Shown here: positions 1 to 6,868 of the stretch, piece by piece | How the letters are laid out: each line of letters begins with the position of its first letter | Numbering within the stretch: the stretch's first letter is position 1 | Source of the DNA: SZUA-186 sp041552135 | Lineage (GTDB): Bacteria; Pseudomonadota; Gammaproteobacteria; UBA9214 | Reading direction: 5' to 3' | DNA length: 7,404 nucleotides | Assembly (NCBI GenBank): GCA_041552135.1 | Contig: JBFELL010000142.1 | Location: 1-7,404 of the forward strand | Translations under genes and position numbers: made by a program | Notes under the pieces: generated by a model | Database searches by the model: none | Told to the model about the DNA's origin: nothing | Seen by the model: the letters and a program-made list of their open reading frames with translations, nothing else

Positions 1-762
1 CTGGCCGAAGTCTTCATATCGCCTTATGTCATTGTCACGGTGTTTTTTCTGGTGGCGCTGGCCTATTCCTCTGTCGGGCTGGGGGGCGGGAGCAGCTATG
101 TTGCACTGCTGGCAATTTTTGGCTTCAGTGCGGCGATTATCCCGCTGGTCAGCCTGACCCTGAACCTGCTGGTCACATCGGTCGCCAGTTACAACTTCAT
201 CCGCCAGCGGCATGCCGCGCCCGGTCTTGTTGCGCCTTTCCTCGTTACCTCCATACCAATGGCCTACCTCGGTGGTGCCCTGCAGATACCAAAGGAAATG
301 TTCTACTGGGTGCTCCTGCTGTCCCTGTGCCTGGTGGCAGTACGCATCTATTTCTGGAAAGACACGGCCTTGCATATCAGCGTCAGCAGCGCCGGAAAAC
401 GGGTCATTTCCTTGCTGTCCGGCGCGGCACTTGGCCTGGTTGCCGGTGTTGTCGGTATTGGCGGCGGCATCTTCCTGGTGCCGCTGATTATCATCCTGGG
501 GCTGGGTACGGGTAAGCAGGCCGCCGCCTGCGGTGCGATATTCGTCTGGCTGAACTCCCTGGCCGGACTGCTCCCGCGGCTTCCGGATCATGCCTTTGAC
601 TGGCTCGATTACCTGCCGCTGTTCATCGCGGTCATCCTGGGCGGGGGGCTGGGCTCATTCATGGGGTCGGCCCGGCTGTCGCAAAACACCATGGAGAAGA
701 TACTCGGTGCGATCGTGATTCTGGCGATACTCTCGCTGCTGAGGAAGCTGCTGTCTATGTAG
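1..762 (+). CDS. TauE/SafE-family membrane permease, probably partial at the 5' end
   Basis: A very hydrophobic protein with about seven to eight membrane segments. It carries the duplicated glycine-rich motif of the TauE/SafE family (PF01925): SSVGLGGGSSY near the N terminus and GVVGIGGGIFLVPL near the middle. Such permeases are usually annotated as sulfite, sulfoacetate or organosulfonate exporters, but the substrate cannot be read from sequence. The frame is open from base 1, and the residues before the first internal start (a GTG at 40) already look like the beginning of the first membrane helix. The true start therefore probably lies left of the window; a GTG start at 40 would give 240 aa. 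The gene ends with TAG at 760-762 and converges on napF with 12 bases between the stops. It is on the opposite strand from nap, so it is not co-transcribed with it. Family call is confident; substrate and start are not. Confidence 0.82.
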   Translation: MAEVFISPYVIVTVFFLVALAYSSVGLGGGSSYVALLAIFGFSAAIIPLVSLTLNLLVTSVASYNFIRQRHAAPGLVAPFLVTSIPMAYLGGALQIPKEMFYWVLLLSLCLVAVRIYFWKDTALHISVSSAGKRVISLLSGAALGLVAGVVGIGGGIFLVPLIIILGLGTGKQAAACGAIFVWLNSLAGLLPRLPDHAFDWLDYLPLFIAVILGGGLGSFMGSARLSQNTMEKILGAIVILAILSLLRKLLSM

Positions 763-774
763 TCTCACCGGCGG

Positions 775-1338
775 TCAGCGGTGCTGATGCGGCGGGCGTG
801 ATGCTCGGGTATTTGCCTGCCGGACAATGCTCAGTGCATTTACCGGGCAGGCGGAAATGCACATACCGCAACCGTTGCACAGTGAAGCATCGATCTGCAC
901 CTCTCGCTGCCATTGGCTGGTGATGGCCTGCACCGTGCAGCGCCCGAGGCAGGACTGGCAGATTACGCCGCTCCAGGCGAGGCAGGTTTCGCGGTTCAGC
1001 TGTGCCACACCAATGAGCGGCGGGGAACCGCGGCTGTCCAGCGCCTCGTCCTCGATGGGGCAGACATCGACACAGGCGGCGCAGAAGGTGCAGCCGGTGG
1101 CGCTGAAGTCGAGCCAGGGTATGCCGGCCAGGGTGTGCTCAGCCGGGTGCCGGCGGATGATGCCCGGTTCGCAGGCGTTCACACAGGGGTGTGTACAGTC
1201 CGGGCAGTGCGCCTCCAGCGACAGCCTGCCATGCCATGGCGGGGGCGGGCCCAGCGCCTGCTGGCGCTGCGTCTCCTGCACACGGCCAGCCTGCGTCAGT
1301 AGCGAGCCACGCAGAAAGGCCCGGCGTCCAGTGTCCAT
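775..1338 (-). CDS. napF: NapF, cytoplasmic iron-sulfur accessory protein of periplasmic nitrate reductase
   Basis: A 187-aa ferredoxin-like protein. From the ATG at 1338 it starts MDTGRRAFLRG, the basic N terminus typical of NapF. A longer reading to 1398 would overlap napB and add 20 unrelated residues, so the 1338 start is preferred; it lies 5 bases after the napB stop and no good Shine-Dalgarno is seen, suggesting coupling. Four cysteine groups are visible: C45/C48/C52/C56, C83/C86/C89/C93, C119/C127/C130/C134 and C154/C157/C160/C164. The third (CLAWSGVICQSCLGRC) and fourth (LCNGCGMCISACPV) match the order seen in E. coli NapF. The first is CX2CX3CX3C rather than the usual CX2CX2CX3C. In the family NapF stays in the cytoplasm, interacts with NapA and is thought to help mature it. 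It is the last gene of the operon. The protein is somewhat longer than E. coli NapF (164 aa), mostly in the N-terminal part and the C-terminal tail. Confidence 0.88.
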   Translation of the reverse strand: MDTGRRAFLRGSLLTQAGRVQETQRQQALGPPPPWHGRLSLEAHCPDCTHPCVNACEPGIIRRHPAEHTLAGIPWLDFSATGCTFCAACVDVCPIEDEALDSRGSPPLIGVAQLNRETCLAWSGVICQSCLGRCTVQAITSQWQREVQIDASLCNGCGMCISACPVNALSIVRQANTRASRPPHQHR

Positions 1339-1343
1339 GCGGT

Positions 1344-1808
1344 TCAGCGAAAGGTACTGTCGACCAGCGGCGCGGCATTCGACTGCGGCACATGACATTG
1401 TGTGCAGGTGAATCGCGCGCCGGAAATATCACCCTCCGGGTTGTTGCCCGCGTAATGAGTCTTTGACATCGGGCTCTTGTTCTTCTTGCTGCGGTCCATG
1501 TTCTTCGGCTTGCCGATGTGCTCGGGTGCATCGTGGCAGTCGAGACACTGGTTTTCGGCAGCCACGATGGGCAGGTACATCTCGACCCGGTGCGGGATCT
1601 GTGGTGGCGCACCCTCCCAGGCGCGCGGCAGCCACGCGTTCTTGCCGGGCTTGGTGTCACTGTAGGCATAGGGTTCGGGTGTCGGCGTGTCGAACACGCT
1701 GGTCTTGCTCAGGCCCATGTTCAGCTCGTCGATGGCGTCGCCGCTGACGGCGGGGCCGGTGACGGCCAGCATCAGGCCGATGGCGGTCAGGAAGGTGATG
1801 GTTTTCAT
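1344..1808 (-). CDS. napB: NapB, di-haem cytochrome c subunit of periplasmic nitrate reductase
   Basis: 154 aa with an N-terminal Sec signal peptide (basic start MKT, hydrophobic core, likely cleavage after AVSG, residue 23). Two CXXCH haem c sites are present: CLDCH at 88-92 and CTQCH at 135-139. Probable distal haem-ligand histidines are H73 (in PPQIPHR) and H118 (in SKTHY), both in the positions conserved in NapB. The protein acts in the periplasm, passing electrons to NapA. The start codon overlaps the napH stop as ATGA (1805-1808). A strong Shine-Dalgarno AAGGAG (1815-1820) sits six bases upstream inside napH, so independent initiation is possible as well as coupling. Length and motif spacing are normal for the family. 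Confidence 0.96.
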   Translation of the reverse strand: MKTITFLTAIGLMLAVTGPAVSGDAIDELNMGLSKTSVFDTPTPEPYAYSDTKPGKNAWLPRAWEGAPPQIPHRVEMYLPIVAAENQCLDCHDAPEHIGKPKNMDRSKKNKSPMSKTHYAGNNPEGDISGARFTCTQCHVPQSNAAPLVDSTFR

Positions 1809-2746
1809 GCTGCTCTCCTTGAACGGGTTTCAGTGGTGGCCGTGTCGTTATGGGTGTCGATCAAATGTCGCAGGTCGAAATGCAATGTGTCCTCCGGGCA
1901 GATCGTGATGCAGCGCCCGCAGTTGGTGCATTCCCCGGAGGCGACCATGCCGGCATCGGCCGCTTCCCGGAGGTTCAGCACCTGGGGCTCCGGGCAGATC
2001 CTGGCGCACTCGCCGCAATGGGTGCAGGTCGGGGTGTCGAAGCGGATGCGCAGCTGCGCCACCCGGCCAACAAGGGCGTAGAAGGCGCCCAGCGGACACA
2101 GGTGGCCGCACCAGCCGTTGCGCAGGATGAACAGGTCGAACAGAAATACCCCCAGCACGGCCGTCAGGCCCAGGCCGATGCCGAAGATCAGCTCGCGGTG
2201 CAGCATGCTGATGGGGCTGATCCACTCGAAGGCGGCGACCCCGGTCAGGACCGACAGGACCAGCGCCAGTGCCAGCACCACGTAGCGGGTGTGGCGGGCG
2301 AGACGGAACATGTCGGGTATGCCCAGCCTGCGGCGCAGCCAGGCGGCCAGGTCGGTGACCATGTTGACGGGACACATCCAGGCGCACCAGGTACGCCCCC
2401 CGAGCACCGCGTACAGCAACAGGATGATGGCCGCACCCGTCAGCACCTCCAGCCGTGGCAGGTGGCCGGTGAGGATGATCTGCAGCACCGCAAACGGGTC
2501 TGCCAGCGGGAGGGTGTCGAGCAGCGTCGAGCTGCTCAGGTTGCCGGACAGCAGCGGTTTGCCCGCCACTTCCCAGCCCCAGCGGACGGTGCCGAGGAAC
2601 AGCAGCAGGACGCCCAGCTGCACCGTGCGGCGCAGCAGCAGGTAGCGCCACACCCGCAGTTTGCCGCCGAGCGACTCCGGCATCACGAAGGGCCGCACCG
2701 GCCGGCCATTGGGCCCGGGTTTAATGCTTTCCCCGGCCCCGCTCAT
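1805..2746 (-). CDS. napH: NapH, membrane ferredoxin-type quinol dehydrogenase subunit
   Basis: 313 aa. Four membrane segments are visible at roughly residues 42-57, 100-118, 153-172 and 186-206. Two CX3CP motifs characteristic of NapH lie beside membrane helices: CAWMCP (121-126) and CGHLCP (213-218). The cytoplasmic C-terminal part carries two 4Fe-4S motifs, C241/C244/C247/C251 and C273/C276/C279/C283. The N-terminal block NLSSSTLLDTLPLADPF is also typical of NapH. In the family NapH oxidises quinol and passes electrons to NapG. Because no napC is present here, NapGH is the obvious membrane electron input encoded in this operon. The gene overlaps napG upstream and napB downstream by ATGA (2743-2746 and 1805-1808). 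A GAGGGG Shine-Dalgarno lies just before the ATG. Confidence 0.96.
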   Translation of the reverse strand: MSGAGESIKPGPNGRPVRPFVMPESLGGKLRVWRYLLLRRTVQLGVLLLFLGTVRWGWEVAGKPLLSGNLSSSTLLDTLPLADPFAVLQIILTGHLPRLEVLTGAAIILLLYAVLGGRTWCAWMCPVNMVTDLAAWLRRRLGIPDMFRLARHTRYVVLALALVLSVLTGVAAFEWISPISMLHRELIFGIGLGLTAVLGVFLFDLFILRNGWCGHLCPLGAFYALVGRVAQLRIRFDTPTCTHCGECARICPEPQVLNLREAADAGMVASGECTNCGRCITICPEDTLHFDLRHLIDTHNDTATTETRSRRAA

Positions 2747-3507
2747 GGCGGCCCCTCGTTCAGGTAGTCAAGACCGGTGGCCGGTTCCGCGGCACCGGCC
2801 GCGGCACCGCCGGCGCTGAACTCCGGTGTGATCGGCGTGTCGATGGTCCAGCCAAGGCGGTAGTGGTCACCGATGCGGCCCTGCACCAGGTCGGGCTGCA
2901 GGACACGGATGGCGGCCTCCTGGGTCGGGCAGGCCTTCTCGCAGATGCCGCAGCCGGTGCAGGCGCTGCTGTTGACCACGGGCACGAACATGGCGTGCTT
3001 GCTGAGGCGGCGCGGATGATGCTCGACGGTGATCGCCTTGCCCTGCACCGGGCATTCCCGGAAGCAGATCTCGCAACGCAGGCCCTGCCAGGACAGGCAG
3101 TTCTCGGTGTCGATGACGGCCAGTCCCATGCCGGCCTCGCTGATGTCTTCCAGGGCGGGATCCAGGGCACCCGTCGGACAGGCCTTGATGCAGGGAATGT
3201 CCGGGCACATGTAGCAGGGTACCTGGCGCGGGATGAAGTAGGGTGTGCCGATGGGAATCCCGGCGTTGGCCGTGGCCAGCTCGAGCGTGTTGTAAGGGCA
3301 GACATCGACGCACTGGCCGCACTTGATGCAGCGGGCATTGAACTCCGCTTCGCTGCGTGCGCCCGGCGGGCGGATGGCGTAGGGCGTGGCGCGGGCCTGC
3401 TGCCCGAGCAGGTAGGACCAGATCAGGCCACCGGTGGCCGCCAGGGCAGTGCCCTGGGCGACCCGGGTGAAAAACCGCCGTCGCGAGATCGATGCTGTGT
3501 CGGCCAT
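2743..3507 (-). CDS. napG: NapG, Tat-exported 4x[4Fe-4S] ferredoxin-type electron carrier
   Basis: 254 aa with a twin-arginine signal (SRRRFFTR, residues 8-15) followed by a hydrophobic stretch at about 19-35, so it is expected to act in the periplasm, possibly held at the membrane by an uncleaved signal. Four cysteine clusters are seen: C60/C63/C66/C70, C98/C101/C106/C110, C137/C145/C148/C152 and C183/C186/C189/C193. This arrangement, including the CLSWQGLRCEICFREC block, is that of NapG (and its relative MauM). In the family NapG receives electrons from NapH and passes them towards NapB/NapA. The start at 3507 gives the full Tat motif and has GGTGAG about nine bases upstream. The last ~25 residues form an Ala/Gly-rich tail of unknown role. 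Gap to napA is 55 bases; overlap with napH is ATGA. Confidence 0.95.
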   Translation of the reverse strand: MADTASISRRRFFTRVAQGTALAATGGLIWSYLLGQQARATPYAIRPPGARSEAEFNARCIKCGQCVDVCPYNTLELATANAGIPIGTPYFIPRQVPCYMCPDIPCIKACPTGALDPALEDISEAGMGLAVIDTENCLSWQGLRCEICFRECPVQGKAITVEHHPRRLSKHAMFVPVVNSSACTGCGICEKACPTQEAAIRVLQPDLVQGRIGDHYRLGWTIDTPITPEFSAGGAAAGAAEPATGLDYLNEGPP

Positions 3508-3562
3508 GGGTCAGCGCTCACCGCGTGGGCAGACCTGTCATCGTGCCTGCAAGCCGCCGCGC

Positions 3563-6307
3563 TCAGGCCTTGTAGACCTTGATGGCGGCCTTCTTGAAGT
3601 CCTCTTCCTTCGACATCGGGCAGGTGACGTCCAGGCAGATCTTGTTGACGAACACGCCCTCGTCGAAGAACGGCGCGAAGGTATAGCCCTGCACCGGACG
3701 GTTGCGGCCCTGCGTTTCCGCCACCGCCTTGATCTTGCCGCGTCGCGACTCGATCCAGACCACGTCGTTGCGCTTGATGCCGCGCGCCTTCGCGTCGGCC
3801 GGATGCATGAACAGCATGGCCGTGGGCACCGCGCGGTGCAGCTCCGGCACCCGGCGGGTCATGGTGCCGGTGTGCCAGTGTTCCAGTACACGCCCGGTGG
3901 AGAACCACAGGTCATAGTTTTCATCCGGCTGCTCCGGCGGTGCTGCATAGGGCCGGAAGAAGATCTTGGCCTTGTGCGCCAGGCTGGTCTTCTCCGGATT
4001 GGTGACCTTGTCCAGGTCGCCGGAAGGCAGGGCCTTGAGTGCCTTGCCATAGAAGTCAAAGCCGCTGCCCTTGGCGCAATAGGGGTCGTACTTCTCGTTG
4101 AAGCGCCACTGGGTTTCCTTGCCGTCGATAACCGGCCACTTGAGGCCGCGCACATCGTCACGGTAGTAGACGTCGAACTCCGCCAGATCGTGATGGTGCC
4201 CCACGCCGAACTGGCGATACTCGTTGAACAGGGCCTTTTCCGGGAACCAGCCGTCACCGAGTTTTTCGGCGATATGGTTGCCATGGCCCCCGGCAACCGA
4301 CTTGTCCGGCCACTTGACCTTCTTGTTCTCCGGGGTGGCGAACAGGACATCGTAGAGGGTGTCATCCGGCGAGTAGCCCAGCTTCTGTGCCTCGGCCAGT
4401 ACGTCGGGCAGCTTGCCGTCCTCGTAACCCTCGCCCTTCACGCCGGGCACCGGCTGTTCGCCCCACACGTCTTTCAGCTTGAAGCGCTTGGCGAATTCCA
4501 GGCCCTGCCAGACATCGCCCATGGCCTCGCCGGGGGGGGCGACCTGCTCGCGCCAGGCCTGGGTGCGCCGCTCGGCATTGCCGTACAGGCCCCATTTCTC
4601 GAAGATCATGGCCGTAGGCAGGATGAGATCCGCCACCTTGGCCGAGACCGTCGGGTAGGGGTCGGAGACCACGAGGAAGTTGTCCATCTTGCGTGCCGCC
4701 TTGAGCCAGTGATTGGCGTTGGCGGTGGCCTGGAAGGGATTGTTGACCTGCACCCAGGCCCACTTGACCTTGCCGTCCTCCAGGTCGCGCATGATCTTGG
4801 TGATGTGGCTGCCCGGTTTGGGGTTCAGTGTCTTGGCCGGCAGTTTCCACAAACCTTCGCTGAAGGCGCGGTGCTTGGGATTGAACACCACCAGGTCCGC
4901 CGGCAGGCGGTGGGCGAAGGTGCCGACCTCGCGGGCCGTGCCGCAGGCCGAGGGCTGGCCGGTCAGGGAGAAGGCGCCGTTGCCCGGCTGGCACTGCTTG
5001 CCGAGCAGCAGGTGGATGGCATAGATCTGTTCGTTCACCCAGCTGCCGCGGTAGTGCTGGTTGAATCCCATGGTCCAGTAGCTGCCGACCTTGCGGTTCT
5101 TGTCCATGTAGAGCCTGGCCAGTTCCTGCAGCTTCTGCTTGTATGCCTCGAGGTCCTCTTCCGGGTCGCCCCTGGACAGTTCGGCGACGAAGTCCAGGGT
5201 GTAGGGCTCCACGCCACGCTTGAATTCCTCGAAGGTGATCAGCCAGTGCTTGACCGGCTTGCTGGTATTACCCTGCTTGACCTTCTCGCCGGGCTTGCGG
5301 CGCTGGCCGATGGCCTCGTACTTGTCCAGCGTGACTTCCAGTTCCTTGGCCTGGACATCCTTCTCGGCATCGAATGCAAACTCGGAAGTACCCCGCATGC
5401 CATAGCCGATATCGTAGGGGCCGGTCGCGAACACGCAGTGCTTGTTGACGAAGTCGTGGTTGACTGCGTCGTTCCTGACGATCTCGCGCAGGATGTAGTT
5501 CTGGATGGCGAGATCGGTGCCCGGTTTGAAAATGATCTCCATGTCGGCGATGTCGGAGGTCTGGTTGCTGATGGTGGTCAGGTTTACCAGTTTCACATTG
5601 TCATCGCTCAGCCGCCGGTCCGATACCCGCGCCCACAGGATAGGGTGGCACTCCGCCATGTTCGCGCCCCAGGTGACGACGGTATCGGTGTGCTCGATGT
5701 CATCGTAATTACCGGCCGGTTCGTCGATGCCGAAACCCTGGATGAAGGCCACCACGGCCGAGGCCATGCAGTGGCGTGCGTTGGGGTCGATGTTGTTGCT
5801 GCGAAAGCCTGCCTTCATCAGCTTGGCAGAGACATAACCCTCCGGAATGGTGTACTGGCCCGAGCCGAAGATGGCGACACCGGTCGGACCCATCGCCTGG
5901 TAGGTCTTTTTGAACTGTGTCTCCATCTCGTCGAAGGCGCGTTCCCAGCTGACCGGCTGGAACTTGCCTTGCTTGTTGAACTTGCCGTCTTTCATGCGCA
6001 TCAGCGGCTGGGTCAGGCGGTCCTTGCCGTACATGATCTTGCCGTTGAAATAGCCCTTGATGCAGTTCAGCCCCTTGTTGACCGGGGCGTCGGGGTCGCC
6101 CTTGGTGGCGACAATGCGACCGTCCTTTGTGGCGCACATGATGCCGCAGCCGGTGCCGCAGAAGCGGCACACGGCCTTGTCCCATTGCACGTCGGCCTCG
6201 GCCTTACCGGCGGCGGCCAGGGCCCCTGCCGGCACATGGATGCCGGCAGCCGTGGCGGTCGCGGCTGCCGCGCTGCTCTTGATGAATTCTCTGCGTGTCA
6301 GATCCAT
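3563..6307 (-). CDS. napA: NapA, catalytic molybdenum subunit of periplasmic nitrate reductase (long form)
   Basis: 914 aa, reducing nitrate to nitrite in the periplasm. The Tat signal is TRREFIK (residues 4-10), with likely cleavage in the alanine-rich stretch around residues 29-33. One N-terminal 4Fe-4S cluster is bound by C47, C50, C54 and C82. The molybdenum-ligating cysteine is C180 in NARHCMASAV. Other NapA signatures are VTWGANMAE, GYWTMGFNQH-like SYWTMGFNQH, SLTGQPSACGTAREVGTF, SDPYPTVSAKVADLILPTAM, GNAERRTQ and STGRVLEHWHTGTMTRRVPE. It is about 85 residues longer than E. coli NapA (828 aa) and close to the ~925 aa enzymes of Campylobacterota. The extra length lies roughly at residues 305-370 and 620-780, and NNPFQATANANHWLKAA looks like that longer subgroup. 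C220 stands where E. coli has Met (MAEMHPILW). AGGGGG at 6314-6319 is a good ribosome site six bases before the ATG. Confidence 0.98.
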   Translation of the reverse strand: MDLTRREFIKSSAAAATATAAGIHVPAGALAAAGKAEADVQWDKAVCRFCGTGCGIMCATKDGRIVATKGDPDAPVNKGLNCIKGYFNGKIMYGKDRLTQPLMRMKDGKFNKQGKFQPVSWERAFDEMETQFKKTYQAMGPTGVAIFGSGQYTIPEGYVSAKLMKAGFRSNNIDPNARHCMASAVVAFIQGFGIDEPAGNYDDIEHTDTVVTWGANMAECHPILWARVSDRRLSDDNVKLVNLTTISNQTSDIADMEIIFKPGTDLAIQNYILREIVRNDAVNHDFVNKHCVFATGPYDIGYGMRGTSEFAFDAEKDVQAKELEVTLDKYEAIGQRRKPGEKVKQGNTSKPVKHWLITFEEFKRGVEPYTLDFVAELSRGDPEEDLEAYKQKLQELARLYMDKNRKVGSYWTMGFNQHYRGSWVNEQIYAIHLLLGKQCQPGNGAFSLTGQPSACGTAREVGTFAHRLPADLVVFNPKHRAFSEGLWKLPAKTLNPKPGSHITKIMRDLEDGKVKWAWVQVNNPFQATANANHWLKAARKMDNFLVVSDPYPTVSAKVADLILPTAMIFEKWGLYGNAERRTQAWREQVAPPGEAMGDVWQGLEFAKRFKLKDVWGEQPVPGVKGEGYEDGKLPDVLAEAQKLGYSPDDTLYDVLFATPENKKVKWPDKSVAGGHGNHIAEKLGDGWFPEKALFNEYRQFGVGHHHDLAEFDVYYRDDVRGLKWPVIDGKETQWRFNEKYDPYCAKGSGFDFYGKALKALPSGDLDKVTNPEKTSLAHKAKIFFRPYAAPPEQPDENYDLWFSTGRVLEHWHTGTMTRRVPELHRAVPTAMLFMHPADAKARGIKRNDVVWIESRRGKIKAVAETQGRNRPVQGYTFAPFFDEGVFVNKICLDVTCPMSKEEDFKKAAIKVYKA

Positions 6308-6355
6308 GTCCTGCCCCCTGTTGAAAATCGGTTCTGCACCCCGGATTGCGGGTGC

Positions 6356-6673
6356 CTACTCATTCAGATATGGCGGCACCCTGCCGGGATCCAGACCCTC
6401 GTCCTCGAGTTCCGGCGGGATTCCGTCCAGCACCTCGGCGTCTTCCCCGAAATAGTGGTAGGACATTTCCGCGAGGATGATGTCGGGCAGGGCGCGGATG
6501 CGCTTCAGGCCGTCGATTTCGGCCGGTATGGATTCAGCTTCCTGGGTGATGACAATGCGGCCGGATGCGGCATCGATGTGATGGACGTCGATGCCCGCCA
6601 TGTCCTGCAGGCGCTCGATGGTGGCCCGGGTGCGCTCGGGCGGCACCACGACCAGGATGCCGGAAATGTTCAT
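6356..6673 (-). CDS. napD: NapD, chaperone binding the NapA Tat signal peptide
   Basis: 105 aa, first gene of the operon. It starts MNISGILVVV and contains the pattern of the small NapD ferredoxin-fold: a first strand, a helix with ERTRATIERLQDM, IDVHHIDAASGRIVIT, then RIRALPDIILAEMSYHYF. In E. coli NapD binds the NapA signal and delays export until the cofactor is inserted. Here it is immediately upstream of napA (48 bases between stop and start), consistent with that role. The last ~30 residues (from about FGEDAEVLDG) form an acidic, proline-containing tail longer than in E. coli NapD (87 aa). The start at 6673 is preferred because it matches the family N terminus. Confidence 0.92.
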   Translation of the reverse strand: MNISGILVVVPPERTRATIERLQDMAGIDVHHIDAASGRIVITQEAESIPAEIDGLKRIRALPDIILAEMSYHYFGEDAEVLDGIPPELEDEGLDPGRVPPYLNE

Positions 6674-6820
6674 ATACCTGGCGTGCCTCCAGACGGTTGC
6701 AGTTATTGTGCTGTCCCGTGGACAGTCGCTCAGAGCCGGTTGCTCGTGGAATAATGAGGGTAACCGCGAACTGCCCCGATGGCCCCACTACTATTTATAG
6801 CTCAGGTAACTTGCACTTGC
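6674..6820 (-). other. Long untranslated leader of the nap operon with one clear hairpin
   Basis: If transcription starts near 6820, the leader before napD is about 147 bases. It holds a perfect 6-bp stem with a 3-base loop at 6711-6725 (CTGTCC-ACG-GGACAG on the minus strand), close to the ribosome site. I find no convincing NarL/NarP heptamer (TACYYMT) and no terminator with a T-run in it. A second TATAAA lies at 6794-6799 but lacks a recognisable -35. The role of the leader is unknown. Confidence 0.4.
6686..6690 (-). promoter_or_regulatory. Ribosome binding site of napD, unusually far from the start
   Basis: GGAGG on the minus strand is the only strong Shine-Dalgarno near the napD start. 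Its spacing to the ATG at 6673 is 12 bases, longer than the usual 5-9. No better in-frame start closer to it is visible, and the protein N terminus fits the family, so translation initiation may be moderately weak. A fall-back AGG lies only a few bases before the ATG. Confidence 0.5.
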
Positions 6821-6826
6821 CCGTGT

Positions 6827-6832
6827 TTTATA
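6827..6832 (-). promoter_or_regulatory. Probable -10 element of the nap promoter (TATAAA)
   Basis: The minus strand reads TATAAA here (five of six matches to TATAAT). It places a transcription start near 6820, and the centre of the FNR-type box at 6855-6868 is then about 41.5 bases upstream, the classic class II activator position. The -35 region is poor, as expected for an activator-dependent promoter. Confidence 0.6.
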
Positions 6833-6854
6833 ACAATCGGTTACGGCCTGTACC

Positions 6855-6868
6855 TTGATCTACGTCAA
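6855..6868 (-). promoter_or_regulatory. FNR/ANR-type anaerobic regulator box upstream of nap
   Basis: TTGATCTACGTCAA matches the FNR/ANR/DNR consensus TTGAT-N4-ATCAA at nine of ten defined positions, and the flanking C and G extend the symmetry to 16 bases (6854-6869). The centre at 6861.5 is 41.5 bases from the start predicted by the -10 at 6827-6832. This supports oxygen-limited (or, with a DNR-type protein, nitric-oxide-linked) activation of napDAGHBF. The box overlaps the last codons of the psiE-like pseudogene. Which CRP/FNR-family protein binds cannot be told from the site. Confidence 0.75.

Noticed and set aside
766..783. Possible bidirectional terminator between the permease and napF
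   Set aside because: Only a 5-bp stem with an 8-base loop, and no T-run on either strand; not enough to call.
1339..1398. Longer napF start at 1398
   Set aside because: It would overlap the 3' end of napB by 55 bases and add 20 residues unlike NapF; the MDTGRRAFLRG start at 1338 fits the family.
3434..6754. A 1106-codon open frame on the plus strand, running opposite napA and napD
   Set aside because: It is a mirror of the GC-rich codon use of napA (third-base GC bias leaves the opposite strand free of stops). The product has no recognisable domain, and the minus-strand genes are unambiguous. Similar shorter antisense frames over napG, napH and napF were rejected for the same reason.
6757..6844. 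Possible NarL/NarP binding heptamers around the GGTAAC/GGTTAC sequences in the nap leader
   Set aside because: None matches TACYYMT well and no 7-2-7 inverted pair is present.
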